Shown here piece by piece: positions 35,947 to 47,424 of a DNA stretch of 64,000 bases. How positions within the stretch are numbered: position 1 is the stretch's first letter; the number at the start of each line of letters is the position of its first letter. The translations under genes were made by a program, and so were the position numbers. The notes under the pieces were generated by a model. That model searched no databases. It was not told the origin of the DNA and saw only the letters and a program-made list of their open reading frames with translations. The stretch is from Streptomyces sp. CB01249 (GTDB lineage: Bacteria; Actinomycetota; Actinomycetes; Streptomycetales; Streptomycetaceae), in NCBI RefSeq assembly GCF_001905735.1, contig NZ_LISW01000001.1:365947-429946 (forward strand), read 5' to 3'.

Positions 35947-37014
35947 ATGAACGCAATGACGCGACGCATCGTCATAGGCACGGCCGCCGTTTCGATGGCC
36001 GTCTCCCTCGCCGCTTGCGGCAAGGCCGGCGACGACAAGAAGGACTCGGCGGACTCGGGCAGCAAGACCAAGATCGGTCTGCTGCTCCCGGAGAACAAGA
36101 CCGCCCGCTACGAGACGCTGGACAAGCCGCTGTTCATCGAGGCGGTCAAGAAGGACTGCGCCGACTGCGAGGTCGTCTACAACAACGCGGCCGGGGACGT
36201 CGGCCAGCAGAAGCAGCAGTTCGAGCAGCAGATCGCCGACGGCATCAAGGTCATCGCGATCTCCTCGGTCGACGCCGAGAAGTCCGCCGCCTGGGTCGAG
36301 GCCGCGCACAAGAAGGGCGTCAAGGTCGTCGCGTACGACCGCGCCATCGCGGGTGCCGACGCCTACGTCAGCCACGACAACGAGAAGATCGGCCGCCTCC
36401 AGGGCCAGGCCGTCCTCGACGCCCTGGGTGCCAAGGCCGCCAAGGCCAACCTCGTCATGATCAACGGTGACGAGAAGGACCCGAACGCCGGTCTGTTCAA
36501 GAAGGGCGCCCACGCGTCCCTCGACGGCAAGATCAAGATCGCCTACGAGGCGTCCGGCGAGTGGGACCCGAAGATCGCCGGTGAGAAGATGACCGCCGCG
36601 ATCTCCTCGGTCGGCAAGGGCAAGATCGACGCCGTCTACTCCGCCAACGACGGCATGGCGGGCGGCATCATCACCTCGCTGAGCAACGCCGGCATCAAGG
36701 ACATCCCGGTGGGCGGCCAGGACGCCGAGCTCCCCGGCATCCAGCGGATCATCGCCGGTACGCAGACCTTCACGATCTACAAGTCGCCGAAGCAGCTGGC
36801 CCCCGCGGCCGCCCAGTTCGCCGTCAACCTGCTCCAGGGCAAGGACATCGGCGCCCAGGGCGAGACGGACGGCGTTCCGTCCACGCTGCTCGAGCCGACC
36901 GTGGTGAACAAGGACAACATCGAGTCCACCGTGATCAAGGACGGCATCTACAAGGTCGCCGACGTCTGCGTCAAGGACATCGCCGCCAAGTGCACCGCGC
37001 TGGGCATCAAGTAG
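35947..37014 (+). CDS. xylF: Xylose-type sugar-binding lipoprotein
   Basis: 355 aa from the ATG at 35947. It has a short signal (MNAMTRRIVIGTAAVSMAVS) with lipobox LAAC. The fold is the ribose/xylose-binding type I (CUT2): KIGLLLPENKTARYE, QQIADGIKVIAISSVDA, VAYDRAIAGADAYVSHDN, VYSANDGMAGGI. It binds a monosaccharide, probably xylose, for import by the downstream XylG/XylH. This fits with the alpha-xylosidase at 18937, which releases xylose inside the cell, though the two are in separate operons. It follows the ROK gene by 123 bp. Confidence 0.9.
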   Translation: MNAMTRRIVIGTAAVSMAVSLAACGKAGDDKKDSADSGSKTKIGLLLPENKTARYETLDKPLFIEAVKKDCADCEVVYNNAAGDVGQQKQQFEQQIADGIKVIAISSVDAEKSAAWVEAAHKKGVKVVAYDRAIAGADAYVSHDNEKIGRLQGQAVLDALGAKAAKANLVMINGDEKDPNAGLFKKGAHASLDGKIKIAYEASGEWDPKIAGEKMTAAISSVGKGKIDAVYSANDGMAGGIITSLSNAGIKDIPVGGQDAELPGIQRIIAGTQTFTIYKSPKQLAPAAAQFAVNLLQGKDIGAQGETDGVPSTLLEPTVVNKDNIESTVIKDGIYKVADVCVKDIAAKCTALGIK

Positions 37015-37205
37015 TCCCTCCTCGCGCCGGGGCCGACAGGCCCCGGCGCGTGCGGGTCCGGTACCGCCCCGCACGGCGGAATCCGCCCGCGCCCCCATGA
37101 CTGTCCGGCCCCGGCCGGCTCACACCCCGCTTCCGGCCGGGTGCCGGACACTCTTCCCCCCCAGTGCTTCCCGTATGTCGACGCTGCCCTCGCGGCGCGG
37201 CGTCT

Positions 37206-37243
37206 CCGCCGGTCAGGCGGCACATCCCCGCCGGTCAGGCGGC
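37206..37243 (+). repeat. Tandem GC hairpin repeat before xylG
   Basis: CCGCCGGTCAGGCGGC occurs twice, 22 bp apart (37206-37221 and 37228-37243), and each copy is itself a hairpin (CCGCC / GGCGG). They end 16 nt before the xylG start, in the 245-bp gap after xylF, and may damp expression of the ATPase and permease relative to the binding protein. Confidence 0.7.
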
Positions 37244-37259
37244 GAAGGAGATGGTTCAC

Positions 37260-38039
37260 GTGTCACAGACGCCCGTGCTGGCGTTGCGTGGAGTCTTCAA
37301 GCGATTCGGAGCGGTCCAGGTCCTCTCCGGTGTCGATCTCGAAGTCCACGCCGGAGAAGTGGTCGCCCTCGTCGGCGACAACGGTGCCGGAAAGTCCACG
37401 CTGGTCAAGACGATCGCCGGCGTGCACCCCATCGATGAGGGCGTCATCGAGTGGGAGGGCGCGAAGGTGGACATCAGCCGTCCGCACGACGCCCAGAACC
37501 TCGGCGTCGCGACCGTCTACCAGGACCTCGCGCTCTGCGACAACCTGGACGTCGTCGCCAACCTCTTCCTCGGGCGCGAGATCAAGAAGGGCGGCGTCCT
37601 CGACGAGGTCGCCATGGAGAAGCGGGCCCAGGACCTCCTGTCGACCCTCTCCATCCGCATCCCCAGCGTCCGCATCCCGGTCGCCGCGCTCTCCGGCGGT
37701 CAGCGCCAGGTCGTGGCCATCGCCCGCGCCCTGGTCGGCAACCCCAAGATCGTGATCCTGGACGAGCCCACCGCGGCCCTCGGCGTCGAGCAGACCGCCC
37801 AGGTCCTCGACCTCGTGGAGCGGCTGCGCGAGCAGAACCTCGGCGTCATCCTCATCAGCCACAACATGGCCGATGTGAAGGCCGTGGCCGACAAGGTCGC
37901 CGTGCTGCGACTCGGCCACAACAACGGCGTCTTCCCCGTGGCCACGACCAGCCACGAAGAAATCATCGCCGCGATCACGGGCGCCACGGACAACGCCGTG
38001 ACCCGTCGCAAGTCGCGCAGCGCGGAGGCATCCAAGTGA
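37260..38039 (+). CDS. xylG: Sugar ABC transporter ATPase (XylG type, single domain)
   Basis: 259 aa from the GTG at 37260, with GAAGGAG 9 nt upstream. An ATG at 37251 lies right against that sequence and is too close. Walker A (VGDNGAGKST), Q-loop (VYQDLALCDN), signature LSGGQRQ, Walker B (VILDEPTAAL) and H-loop (LISHNM) are complete. It powers uptake by XylH. It holds one nucleotide-binding domain, where many ribose or xylose importers carry two in one protein. Its stop overlaps the start of xylH (GTGA). Confidence 0.93.
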   Translation: MSQTPVLALRGVFKRFGAVQVLSGVDLEVHAGEVVALVGDNGAGKSTLVKTIAGVHPIDEGVIEWEGAKVDISRPHDAQNLGVATVYQDLALCDNLDVVANLFLGREIKKGGVLDEVAMEKRAQDLLSTLSIRIPSVRIPVAALSGGQRQVVAIARALVGNPKIVILDEPTAALGVEQTAQVLDLVERLREQNLGVILISHNMADVKAVADKVAVLRLGHNNGVFPVATTSHEEIIAAITGATDNAVTRRKSRSAEASK

Positions 38040-39352
38040 GCAACACCAACGAGACTTCGGCCAAGGTCCCGGCCCAGGCGGAGCCCACCGAGGCCCCCGA
38101 GACCACCGAGGCCCCCGCGGCGGCCGAGGGCGCCGTGCGCGTCGTCGACCCCCGGCTGCTCGTCCGCGAGCAGGGCTTCAAGGGCTACTGGACCGAGTTC
38201 AAGCGCAAGGTGCGCTCGGGCGAGATCGGCTCGCTGCCCGTCGTGGTCGGCCTGATCATCATCGGCATCGTCTTCCAGGCCGAGACCGGCAACTTCCTCA
38301 CCTCGTACAACCTCGACCAGATCACGCTGTACGCGGCGGGCCCCGGCATCATGGCCGTCGGTATCGTCTTCGTCCTGCTGCTCGGCGAGATCGACCTCGC
38401 GGTCGGCTCCGTCGCCGGTCTGGCGGGCGCGGTGTGGGCCGTCCTCGGCTCGGACATGCCCGACGGCCTCGCCATCCTGCTCGGCATCCTCTCCGGCACG
38501 GTCATCGGCGCCTTCCACGGCATCGTCTTCGCCAAGATCGGCGTGCCCGCGTTCGTCGTGACCCTGGCGGGCTTCCTGGGCTGGGCCGGCATGCAGACCT
38601 GGGTGATGGGCGAGAAGTCCACCATCACCACCCCGCTCGGCAGCTTCGTCCGCGACCTGACCAGCTACTACTTCGAGGACGTCGCCGCCGCCTACGGCCT
38701 CGCCATCGTTGTGATCGTCGCCTTCTACCTCACGCAGCTGCGTGACGCGCGGCGCCGCAAGGCCGCCGAGCTGCCGGCCCGCCCGCAGAGCGAGATCATC
38801 CTGCGCACCGCGTTGCTCGCCGTCCTGGCCCTCCTCGCCGCGTACGCGTTCAACCAGGAGCAGGGCCTCCCGCTCTCCCTGGTGATCTTCCTCGCGATCC
38901 TGGTCATCACCGACTTCGTGCTGCGCCGCACCACGTACGGCCGTCAGGTCTTCGCGGTCGGCGGTGGCGTCGAGGCCGCGCGCCGCGCCGGTATCAACGT
39001 CTCCTGGATCCGCATCTCGGTGTTCATGATCTCCGGCACGCTCGGTGCGGTCGGCGGCCTCTTCCTGGCCTCCGCGACCGGCGGCGCCGACCGCTCCCTC
39101 GGCGGCGGCAACCAGCTCATGATGTGCATCGCCGCGGCCGTCATCGGCGGTACGTCCCTGTTCGGCGGACGCGGCAAGGTCTGGTCCGCGCTCCTCGGCA
39201 TCCTGGTCATCCAGTCGATCGTCCAGGGCCTGAACCAGATGAACCTGTCGTCCAACGCGATCCAGTACATGATCACCGGTGCGGTCCTCCTCATCGCCGT
39301 GATCATCGACTCGGTCTCCCGCAAGACGCAGAAGACCGCAGGGCGCGCCTAG
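38036..39352 (+). CDS. xylH: Sugar ABC transporter permease (XylH type)
   Basis: 438 aa, start GTG overlapping the xylG stop by 4 nt. A hydrophilic N-terminus with Glu/Thr/Ala repeats (about 60 residues) precedes ten or so membrane helices of the BPD_transp_2 family. The conserved [20 protein letters not shown] is the hallmark of ribose/xylose permeases. It forms the channel with itself and XylG. A strong terminator lies 40 bp downstream, ending the xylFGH operon. Confidence 0.93.
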   Translation: MSNTNETSAKVPAQAEPTEAPETTEAPAAAEGAVRVVDPRLLVREQGFKGYWTEFKRKVRSGEIGSLPVVVGLIIIGIVFQAETGNFLTSYNLDQITLYAAGPGIMAVGIVFVLLLGEIDLAVGSVAGLAGAVWAVLGSDMPDGLAILLGILSGTVIGAFHGIVFAKIGVPAFVVTLAGFLGWAGMQTWVMGEKSTITTPLGSFVRDLTSYYFEDVAAAYGLAIVVIVAFYLTQLRDARRRKAAELPARPQSEIILRTALLAVLALLAAYAFNQEQGLPLSLVIFLAILVITDFVLRRTTYGRQVFAVGGGVEAARRAGINVSWIRISVFMISGTLGAVGGLFLASATGGADRSLGGGNQLMMCIAAAVIGGTSLFGGRGKVWSALLGILVIQSIVQGLNQMNLSSNAIQYMITGAVLLIAVIIDSVSRKTQKTAGRA

Positions 39353-39391
39353 CGACACGCAACACCGCAGGCCGCGCGCGTACGCACCACC

Positions 39392-39434
39392 CGCCGGAGC
39401 CCGGCGCCCCCACGGAGGGCGCCGGGCTCCGGCG
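39392..39434. terminator. xylFGH terminator
   Basis: An 18-bp perfect stem (CGCCGGAGCCCGGCGCCC and complement) with a 7-nt loop after xylH. Confidence 0.85.
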
Positions 39435-39539
39435 CGTACCGGCACGGAAGGGGCAGCACGCCCCGACTCCCGCTTCGGGGGGAGGCCGTTAGACTCATCG
39501 GATCGGCATGCTCGACCAGCACAATCGCAAGGAGGCACG

Positions 39540-41516
39540 GTGACACAGCCGCGCGAAGCGCGTCACGCACGGGCGGTGGTGGGCGACGGATGGGATCTGC
39601 TGACCCGCATCGGCGGACCGCGTGACCTCGACCGGCTCACTCCCGAGCAGCTGGAGCAGCTCGCCGAGGAGATCCGGACCTTCCTGGTCGACGCGGTCTC
39701 CAAGACCGGCGGACACCTCGGACCCAACCTCGGCGTGGTCGAGCTCACCATCGCCCTGCACCGGGTCTTCGACTCGCCGAAGGACAAGGTCCTCTTCGAC
39801 ACCGGCCACCAGAGCTACGTGCACAAGCTCCTCACCGGCCGCCAGGACTTCAGCAGGCTCAAGAGCAAGGGCGGCCTCTCCGGCTACCCCTCGCGCGCCG
39901 AGTCCGAGCACGACGTCATCGAGAACTCGCACGCCTCCACCGTCCTCGGCTGGGCCGACGGCCTCGCCAAGGCCAACGAGGTCCGCGGCAAGGACGACCA
40001 CGTCGTCGCGGTCATCGGCGACGGCGCCCTCACCGGCGGCATGGCCTGGGAGGCGCTGAACAACATCGCCGCCGCCAAGGACCGCCCCCTCGTCATCGTC
40101 GTCAACGACAACGAGCGCTCCTACGCACCCACCATCGGCGGCCTCGCCAACCACCTGGCCACCCTGCGCACCACCGACGGCTACGAACGCTTCCTGGCCC
40201 GCGGCAAGGACCTCCTGGAGCGCACCCCCGTCGTCGGCAAGCCGCTGTACGAGACCCTGCACGGCGCCAAGAAGGGCCTGAAGGACTTCATCGCCCCGCA
40301 GGGCATGTTCGAGGATCTCGGCCTCAAGTACGTCGGCCCCATCGACGGCCACGACATCGAGGCCCTGGAGTCCGCCCTCCAGCGCGCCAAGCGCTTCGGC
40401 GGTCCGGTCATCGTGCACTGCCTCACCGAGAAGGGCCGCGGCTACACCCCCGCCCTCCAGGACGAGGCCGACCGTTTCCACGCCGTCGGCAAGATCCACC
40501 CCGACACGGGCCTGCCCGTCGCCACCTCCGGCCTCGACTGGACCTCGGTGTTCGGCGAGGAGATGGTCAAGCTCGGCCACGAGCGCGAGGACATCGTCGC
40601 GATCACCGCGGCCATGCTCCAGCCGGTCGGCCTGACCCGGTTCGAGAAGGACTTCCCGGACCGGATCTACGACGTCGGCATCGCCGAGCAGCACGGCGCG
40701 GTCTCCGCGGCCGGCCTCGCCACCGGCGGCCTCCACCCGGTCTTCGCGGTGTACGCCACCTTCCTCAACCGCGCCTTCGACCAGGTCCTGATGGACGTCG
40801 CCTTGCACAAGTGCGGGGTCACCTTCGTCCTGGACCGGGCCGGCATCACCGGTACGGACGGCGCCTCGCACAACGGCATGTGGGACATGTCGATCCTCCA
40901 GGTCGTGCCCGGCCTGCGGATCGCCGCCCCGCGCGACGCCGACCAGGTCCGCGCCCAGCTGCGCGAGGCCGTCGAGGTCGACGACGCACCCACGGTCGTC
41001 CGCTTCTCCAAGGGCGCGGTCGGCCCGTCGGTCAAGGCCGTCGGCACCGTGGGCGGCATGGACGTGCTCCGCGAGCCCGGCGCCGCCCGGCCCGACGTGC
41101 TGCTCGTCTCCATCGGCGCGCTCGCCCCGATGTGCCTGGAGATCGCCGACCTGCTCGACGCCCAGGGCATCTCCACGACCGTCGTGGACCCGCGCTGGGT
41201 GAAGCCGGTGGACGAGGCCCTGGCCCCGCTCGCCGCGCAGCACCGCGTCGTCGTCACCGTCGAGGACAACAGCAGGGCCGGCGGCGTCGGCTCCGCGGTC
41301 TCCCAGGCGCTGCGCGACGCGGACGTCGACGTCCCGCTCCGCGACTTCGGCATCCCGCCGGTCTTCCTCGACCACGCCTCCCGCAAGGAGGTCATGGCCG
41401 AGATCGGGCTGACCGCCCCGGACATCGCCCGCCAGGTCACCGGCCTGGTCGCCAAGCTGGACGGGCGCTACGAGTCGGCGGAGGACCGCACCGTCGTGGA
41501 GCGCGTCCGGGACTGA
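39540..41516 (+). CDS. dxs: 1-deoxy-D-xylulose-5-phosphate synthase
   Basis: 658 aa from the GTG at 39540 (AAGGAGG 5 nt upstream). It condenses pyruvate and glyceraldehyde-3-phosphate, the first step of the MEP isoprenoid pathway. The thiamine-diphosphate motif is GDGALTGG...EALNN...VVNDN. Active-site His is in [14 protein letters not shown], and the transketolase Pyr and C-terminal domains ([30 protein letters not shown]) are intact. The length is normal. It stands alone between xylFGH and an amino acid permease, with its own terminator. Confidence 0.97.
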   Translation: MTQPREARHARAVVGDGWDLLTRIGGPRDLDRLTPEQLEQLAEEIRTFLVDAVSKTGGHLGPNLGVVELTIALHRVFDSPKDKVLFDTGHQSYVHKLLTGRQDFSRLKSKGGLSGYPSRAESEHDVIENSHASTVLGWADGLAKANEVRGKDDHVVAVIGDGALTGGMAWEALNNIAAAKDRPLVIVVNDNERSYAPTIGGLANHLATLRTTDGYERFLARGKDLLERTPVVGKPLYETLHGAKKGLKDFIAPQGMFEDLGLKYVGPIDGHDIEALESALQRAKRFGGPVIVHCLTEKGRGYTPALQDEADRFHAVGKIHPDTGLPVATSGLDWTSVFGEEMVKLGHEREDIVAITAAMLQPVGLTRFEKDFPDRIYDVGIAEQHGAVSAAGLATGGLHPVFAVYATFLNRAFDQVLMDVALHKCGVTFVLDRAGITGTDGASHNGMWDMSILQVVPGLRIAAPRDADQVRAQLREAVEVDDAPTVVRFSKGAVGPSVKAVGTVGGMDVLREPGAARPDVLLVSIGALAPMCLEIADLLDAQGISTTVVDPRWVKPVDEALAPLAAQHRVVVTVEDNSRAGGVGSAVSQALRDADVDVPLRDFGIPPVFLDHASRKEVMAEIGLTAPDIARQVTGLVAKLDGRYESAEDRTVVERVRD

Positions 41517-41532
41517 CCCCTAGCAGCTCGGC

Positions 41533-41583
41533 CGAACGGGCCGGTCGGACCACCCGTAACGAGTGGTCCGACCGGCCCGTTCG
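41533..41583. terminator. dxs terminator
   Basis: A long inverted repeat (CGAACGGGCCGGTCGGACCAC and complement) with a short loop lies 16 nt after the dxs stop. Confidence 0.85.
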
Positions 41584-41675
41584 CGTGAAATCCGGCCGCC
41601 GCAGGCGTGCCGCGAACGGGGGGTGGGGCCGGGTCCGGAGACTGGCGTGCACGACGAGTGCGTGGAGGTACGCCG

Positions 41676-43181
<1,506 letters not shown>

Positions 43182-43206
43182 CCCGGCCTGATTCAAAGGG
43201 AAGGCC

Positions 43207-43602
43207 CTAGGCCCCCGGCCGCACCGTACGCGGCCCCGTGCACCGCGCCCCGTGCGCCTCGACCCGGCGGCGCAGCTCCCGGTCCGCGGTGACGACGACG
43301 CAGGGGCGCGGCGCGGCCTCCGCCGCCGCGCCCGCCGCCAGTTCGGCGATCAGGTCGTCACCGCTGCCCGGGGCCGCCTCCACCCGCACCCCGGGCACCG
43401 GCGCGACGTCCCGGGCCCGCCCCTCGACCACCAGCACCAGATCGACGGGGCCGGGCGTACCGGGCAGGCCGTCGGAGGCGTAGCGGACCAGCGAGTCGCG
43501 CAGCCGCTCGGCCGCGCCCCGCCGGTCGCGCCACCAGCCGTCCGGGACGGACCCGACGACATTGGCCGCGTCGACGATCACCAGGGGCAGCGGATTCGGC
43601 AT
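43207..43602 (-). CDS. NYN/PIN-like predicted ribonuclease domain protein
   Basis: 131 aa. The start LVIVDAANVVGSVPDGWW carries the first catalytic aspartate (VDAANV) typical of NYN/PIN nucleases. The central GSGDDLIAELAAG and the strand CVVVTADRELRRRVEAHG give the remaining acidic residues. It is a single short domain with no partner. A role in RNA cleavage is inferred from fold only. It is convergent with the amino acid permease, 25 bp apart. Confidence 0.8.
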   Translation of the reverse strand: MPNPLPLVIVDAANVVGSVPDGWWRDRRGAAERLRDSLVRYASDGLPGTPGPVDLVLVVEGRARDVAPVPGVRVEAAPGSGDDLIAELAAGAAAEAAPRPCVVVTADRELRRRVEAHGARCTGPRTVRPGA

Positions 43603-43778
43603 GGGGTCAGCCTGTCATGTCCGGAGTGTGCCGAAACCGCGCGCAAGCGGTGCGGACGCGGTGATTCCAAGGGTTCGAACGGTGATTCTATGATGGGTGC
43701 TCCCCGCCTTCCGGATGCCGGTCGTGACACAAAGCCGCAGATCGGGGGCGGACCATCACGGAAGGAAGACGCCACGAC

Positions 43779-44909
43779 ATGCGAGTCAGGTCGAGACGTG
43801 CCCAGGGGAGCGCCTCGGGCAAGGGCGACGATGCCCTGCGAGACGTCGAAAGCGCCCGTGGCACCGGCGAGACCCCGGTCGACGGAGGCTGGCTCGTGCG
43901 TGGCAAGGACGGCAGGCTCACCGCCTACGCGCGCAACGAGGACGGGCTGCTGCGCTGGACCGAGGAGTGCCCCGGCGGCCCCGGCTGGCAGGGCCCCGAG
44001 TTCTTCCCGGTGCCGGACCTGACCCACCTCGGCGTCGCCCAGGGCCCGGACGGCTACGTCCACTTCATCGGCCGCCGCACGGTCCACGGCGACGAGGAGC
44101 AGCCGCAGGTCGACCTCGTGCACGCCATCCAGTACCAGACGGGCCGCCCGGTCACCGCGTGGCGGACCGTGGGCAATCCGTACAAGGACGGGGACGAGCG
44201 CGCTGCCCGCATCGGCCCGCCGGCCGCCGCCGTCGCCCCGACCGGCATGGTCCACGTCTTCGTCCGCAACGCCAACGGCGGCATGATGCTGCGCCGCGAG
44301 GCGAAGAGCGGCAAGTGGGAGGGGTGGAAGGACCTCAGGGGCACCCTGGGCAAGGAGACGATGGCCGTCGCGGTCGCCGATTCGGGCCGCATGGAGCTCC
44401 TGGTCCCCGGCACCAACAAGGCCATGCGGTGGGCGCAGGCCGAGCCGGGCGGCGCCTTCCAGAAGGGCGACAACCTCAACGTCAAGATCGCCGGCGGCGC
44501 GGTGAGCGTGCTGGAGACCGCGCCCGACCGCAACACCTTCTACTGGACCGACGCCACCACCGGCACCCTGGTCGCCACCCGCCTGGACACCCCGCCCATC
44601 ACGATCGGGGACACCCCGGCCGAGGGCCGGATCGCCGTGCTCCGCGCCGAACTGGACGACTACGACTGCACGGTGCTCGCCCACCGCACCCGCGACGGCC
44701 GCGTGCTGCTCGCGGCCTGCGGTACGGAGAACGAGGCGGGCGGCCTGTGGTGGGCGGCGACCGGCGAACGCACCTCGGCGCCCCCGGCGTTGGCGCTCGA
44801 CGGCGAGGGTCGCGTGGTGCTCGCGATGATCGGCGAGCGCGGCGGGCTGTACGTGGCCCGGCAGAACGACGAACCGGGCCTCGCGCTGGGACCGGCGCAA
44901 CGGGTGTGA
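43779..44909 (+). CDS. Beta-propeller (PLL-like) protein, paralogue 1
   Basis: 376 aa, GGAAG before the ATG, no signal peptide. Short repeats of the form GRLTAYARNEDGLLRWTEE, YVHFIGRRTV, MVHVFVRNANGGMMLRRE each carry a Trp-containing strand, as in the PLL/AAL-like beta-propeller lectins that bind sugars at blade interfaces. About 15 residues at the N-terminus are basic. It is related to the proteins at 46318 and 47421 (shared DLTHL.VAQG, QYQTGRPVT.WR, AL.LDG.GRVV). Being cytoplasmic it would bind a sugar nucleotide, polymer or protein inside the cell. This function is inferred. It converges on an LCP protein gene. Confidence 0.85.
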   Translation: MRVRSRRAQGSASGKGDDALRDVESARGTGETPVDGGWLVRGKDGRLTAYARNEDGLLRWTEECPGGPGWQGPEFFPVPDLTHLGVAQGPDGYVHFIGRRTVHGDEEQPQVDLVHAIQYQTGRPVTAWRTVGNPYKDGDERAARIGPPAAAVAPTGMVHVFVRNANGGMMLRREAKSGKWEGWKDLRGTLGKETMAVAVADSGRMELLVPGTNKAMRWAQAEPGGAFQKGDNLNVKIAGGAVSVLETAPDRNTFYWTDATTGTLVATRLDTPPITIGDTPAEGRIAVLRAELDDYDCTVLAHRTRDGRVLLAACGTENEAGGLWWAATGERTSAPPALALDGEGRVVLAMIGERGGLYVARQNDEPGLALGPAQRV

Positions 44910-44915
44910 ACCACC

Positions 44916-44943
44916 ACGGCCCCGGGACCGCTCCCGGGGCCGT
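44916..44943. terminator. Terminator between propeller 1 and LCP gene
   Basis: A perfect 12-bp stem (ACGGCCCCGGGA and complement) around CCGC, facing both convergent genes. Confidence 0.8.
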
Positions 44944-44958
44944 ATGCCGCGATGCTGC

Positions 44959-46062
44959 TCAGCCCTGGCCGAGCGCCGGGGACTTCTTGGCGGACTCGGG
45001 GATCGGGGTGTCCTCGCGGAGCGCCTTCCACAGCGCGTCCGCCCGCGGCTTCACGGCCACGACGCGGTTGTGGTCGATCTTGTCGTACTCGACGGGGAGC
45101 ATGATTGTCTCCATCGTGTCCGGGTCGACCCCGTTCATGGACCGGGCGAACTTCGCGAGCGAGGTGAGCGAGGCCAGTTCGTCGTCGGTGGTCAGGGCCG
45201 CCGTGGCCGAGTTGGCGATCTTGTAGGCGCTGGTCGGGCTGCCGAGCAGGTCCTGGCTCTTGACCTCCTTGAGCAGCGCCATCAGGAACTGCTGCTGGAG
45301 CCCGATGCGGCTCAGGTCGGTGCCGTCGCTGAGGCTGTACCGGGTACGGACGAACTTCAGGGACTCGGTGCCGTCGAACTTGTGCGGTCCGGCGTCGACG
45401 TTCAGCCCGGTCTTCTTGTCGTGGATGGGTTCCTTGACGTCGATGTTCACCCCGCCGATGGCGTCCACGAGCCCCTTGAACCCGGCGAAGTTGATCTCCA
45501 GGTAGTGGTCGATCCGCACCCCGGACATCTTCTCGACGGTCTTGACCACACACGCCGGACCGACCTGCGAGTACACCGAGTTGAACATCACACGGTCCTT
45601 GCCGGCCACCGTGGAACCGTCGCCCTTGGTGCAGTCGGGCCGGGTCACCAGGGTGTCGCGCGGGATGGACACGGCGACGGCCTTGTCACGGCCCTCCGGG
45701 ATGTGCACGACGAGCGCGGTGTCGGACCGGGCCCCGCTGACCCCGATCCCGCCGCCCAGCTCCTTGTTCTCCGAGCCGGCCCGCGAGTCGGACCCCAGAA
45801 CCAGCAGGTTCTGCCCGCTGGTGGGCAGCTTCTCGGGACGGTCCTCACCGAGCGCCTTGTTGATGTCGACGCCCTTGATGTTGCCGTTGAGGTGGCTCCA
45901 GAACCACCACGCGGTACCGCCCGCGGCGACGACGAGCACCAGGGCCGAGACCAGGATCACCCGCCGTATTCGCTGGCCCCGCGTCCGGACACGCTTGCGC
46001 CCACGGCGGCGGGGGGTCTCCGGGGAGCTCCCCTGGCCGGGGGTCGTGTCGTCTTGGCTCAT
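44959..46062 (-). CDS. LytR-CpsA-Psr (LCP) family cell-wall polymer transferase
   Basis: 367 aa from the ATG at 46062 (the frame extends 14 codons further up without a ribosome site). A basic N-terminal tail (RRRGRKRVRTRGQRIRR) precedes one membrane helix (VILVSALVLVVAAGGTAWWFW), so the domain faces outside. LCP motifs: LLVLGSDSRAG, RSDTALVVHI, VSIPRDTLV, and RYSLSDGTDLSRIGLQQQFL with the conserved Arg. LCP enzymes transfer teichoic acids, capsules or arabinogalactan from a lipid carrier to peptidoglycan. The neighbourhood (TagF-like enzyme at 50353) fits transfer of an anionic polymer. Confidence 0.93.
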   Translation of the reverse strand: MSQDDTTPGQGSSPETPRRRGRKRVRTRGQRIRRVILVSALVLVVAAGGTAWWFWSHLNGNIKGVDINKALGEDRPEKLPTSGQNLLVLGSDSRAGSENKELGGGIGVSGARSDTALVVHIPEGRDKAVAVSIPRDTLVTRPDCTKGDGSTVAGKDRVMFNSVYSQVGPACVVKTVEKMSGVRIDHYLEINFAGFKGLVDAIGGVNIDVKEPIHDKKTGLNVDAGPHKFDGTESLKFVRTRYSLSDGTDLSRIGLQQQFLMALLKEVKSQDLLGSPTSAYKIANSATAALTTDDELASLTSLAKFARSMNGVDPDTMETIMLPVEYDKIDHNRVVAVKPRADALWKALREDTPIPESAKKSPALGQG

Positions 46063-46317
46063 CCTGAATGAGTCCTCACAGCTTGTGGCCTGGTCAGGGC
46101 GCAAATGATGGGGCTGGGACTCGGGTGGGGGGTGGAGCCGGTCCTCGTTTTCCCGGGATGAGCACTATAAGCAGTCGATCAGGTGTACGTACGAAGGCTG
46201 TCGCGCAACTGTGACAGAACGGGCGCTCATCGCTCATTTGTTCCGGTCCTGTCTATGATGTCTCGGTTCCGGCCCCCGTCGTGGGGGCCCGCTGCCCTGA
46301 AAGGTTGAGGACGAGCC

Positions 46318-47424
46318 ATGCGGGGTGCCTCGCTGTACGGAACGGAGCGGCGGAACGCGCCCTCCGCCCATGGCGAGGGGGAGCCCGGCCGCACGGAGGG
46401 CGGTCCCTGGCTGCTCGTCGGACACGATGGCCGGCTCACCGTCTATCTGCACACCGGGGACGCGCTGCTCCGCTGGACGCAGGAGGCGGTCGGGGCTTCG
46501 CGCTGGTCGGGGCCGGACGCCCATCCGGTGAAGGACCTGACCCACCTCACGGTGGCCCAGGGGCAGAATCGTTACGTCCACTTCGTCGGGCGCCGGGTGC
46601 GGCCGAAGGCCGACGGCAGGTCGGCCGTGGACATCGTGTGCGCCACCCAGTACCAGACCGGACGGCCCGTCACCGAGTGGCGGTCGCTGGGCAACCCCTT
46701 CAAGGACCTCGACCGCTCCGAGCAGGTGGGCGTCCCCAGCGCGGCCGTGGCGAACGGCGGCGCGCTGTACGTCTGTGTTCCGACGGCGTGGGGCGGCGCG
46801 GCGCTGCGACGCGAGGACCGGAACGGGCAGTGGGAGGCGTGGAAGGAACTCGACATCGCCGGGGTCACCGACCGGCCGTCACTCGCGGCGACGGCCGGCG
46901 GACTGGTCGAGCTGCTCGCCCCCACCCGCGCGGCAGCCCTCCATCTGCGCCAGAGCGGCCAGGGCGAGGGCCTGGCCCGGGGCTATGACGCCGGCGTCGT
47001 TCCGCTGCCCGGGAGCGCGACGGCTCTGGAGACCGCTCCGGGGCGCATGACGCACTACCTGACAGATGTCCGCGGCGGCGGAGTCGTCGCCTTCCGGCCC
47101 GGGAACTGGCCGATGCCGCTGGGCGGAACTCCGGGCGACGGCCGCATCGCGGCCGTGCGGGGGACGGTGGACGGTTTCGACTGCACGGTGCTCGCGGTGC
47201 GGGGCCCGGACGGCTCGGTCCATCTGGGCGCCTGCTCCACCGAGGAGGAACGGGGCGGGATGTGGTGGACCGACACCGGTGCGACCGCCGCCGGTGACCC
47301 CTCGCTCGCGCTCGACGGATACGGGCGGGTGGTCGTGGCCGTATCCGGGGCCGACGGACGCCCCGTCCTCGCGCGGCAGACGGACGGCCCCGGTCTGACC
47401 CTGGGTGACTGGAGCCGGATATGA
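46318..47424 (+). CDS. Beta-propeller (PLL-like) protein, paralogue 2
   Basis: 368 aa, no signal peptide. It shows the same repeat design as the gene at 43779: GRLTVYLHTGDALLRWTQE, YVHFVGRRVRPKADG, QYQTGRPVTEWRS, SLALDGYGRVVVAVSG. It diverges from the LCP gene with 255 bp between and overlaps the next gene by 4 nt (ATGA), so paralogues 2 and 3 form an operon. It is predicted to bind a carbohydrate or glycopolymer precursor in the cytoplasm, but no ligand-binding residues can be claimed from sequence. Confidence 0.85.
   Translation: MRGASLYGTERRNAPSAHGEGEPGRTEGGPWLLVGHDGRLTVYLHTGDALLRWTQEAVGASRWSGPDAHPVKDLTHLTVAQGQNRYVHFVGRRVRPKADGRSAVDIVCATQYQTGRPVTEWRSLGNPFKDLDRSEQVGVPSAAVANGGALYVCVPTAWGGAALRREDRNGQWEAWKELDIAGVTDRPSLAATAGGLVELLAPTRAAALHLRQSGQGEGLARGYDAGVVPLPGSATALETAPGRMTHYLTDVRGGGVVAFRPGNWPMPLGGTPGDGRIAAVRGTVDGFDCTVLAVRGPDGSVHLGACSTEEERGGMWWTDTGATAAGDPSLALDGYGRVVVAVSGADGRPVLARQTDGPGLTLGDWSRI

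Noticed and set aside
43671..43680. GGTTCGAAC resembling a tRNA T-loop
   Set aside because: No paired acceptor, D or anticodon stems can be drawn around it. It is part of an intergenic promoter region with a direct repeat GGTGATTC.
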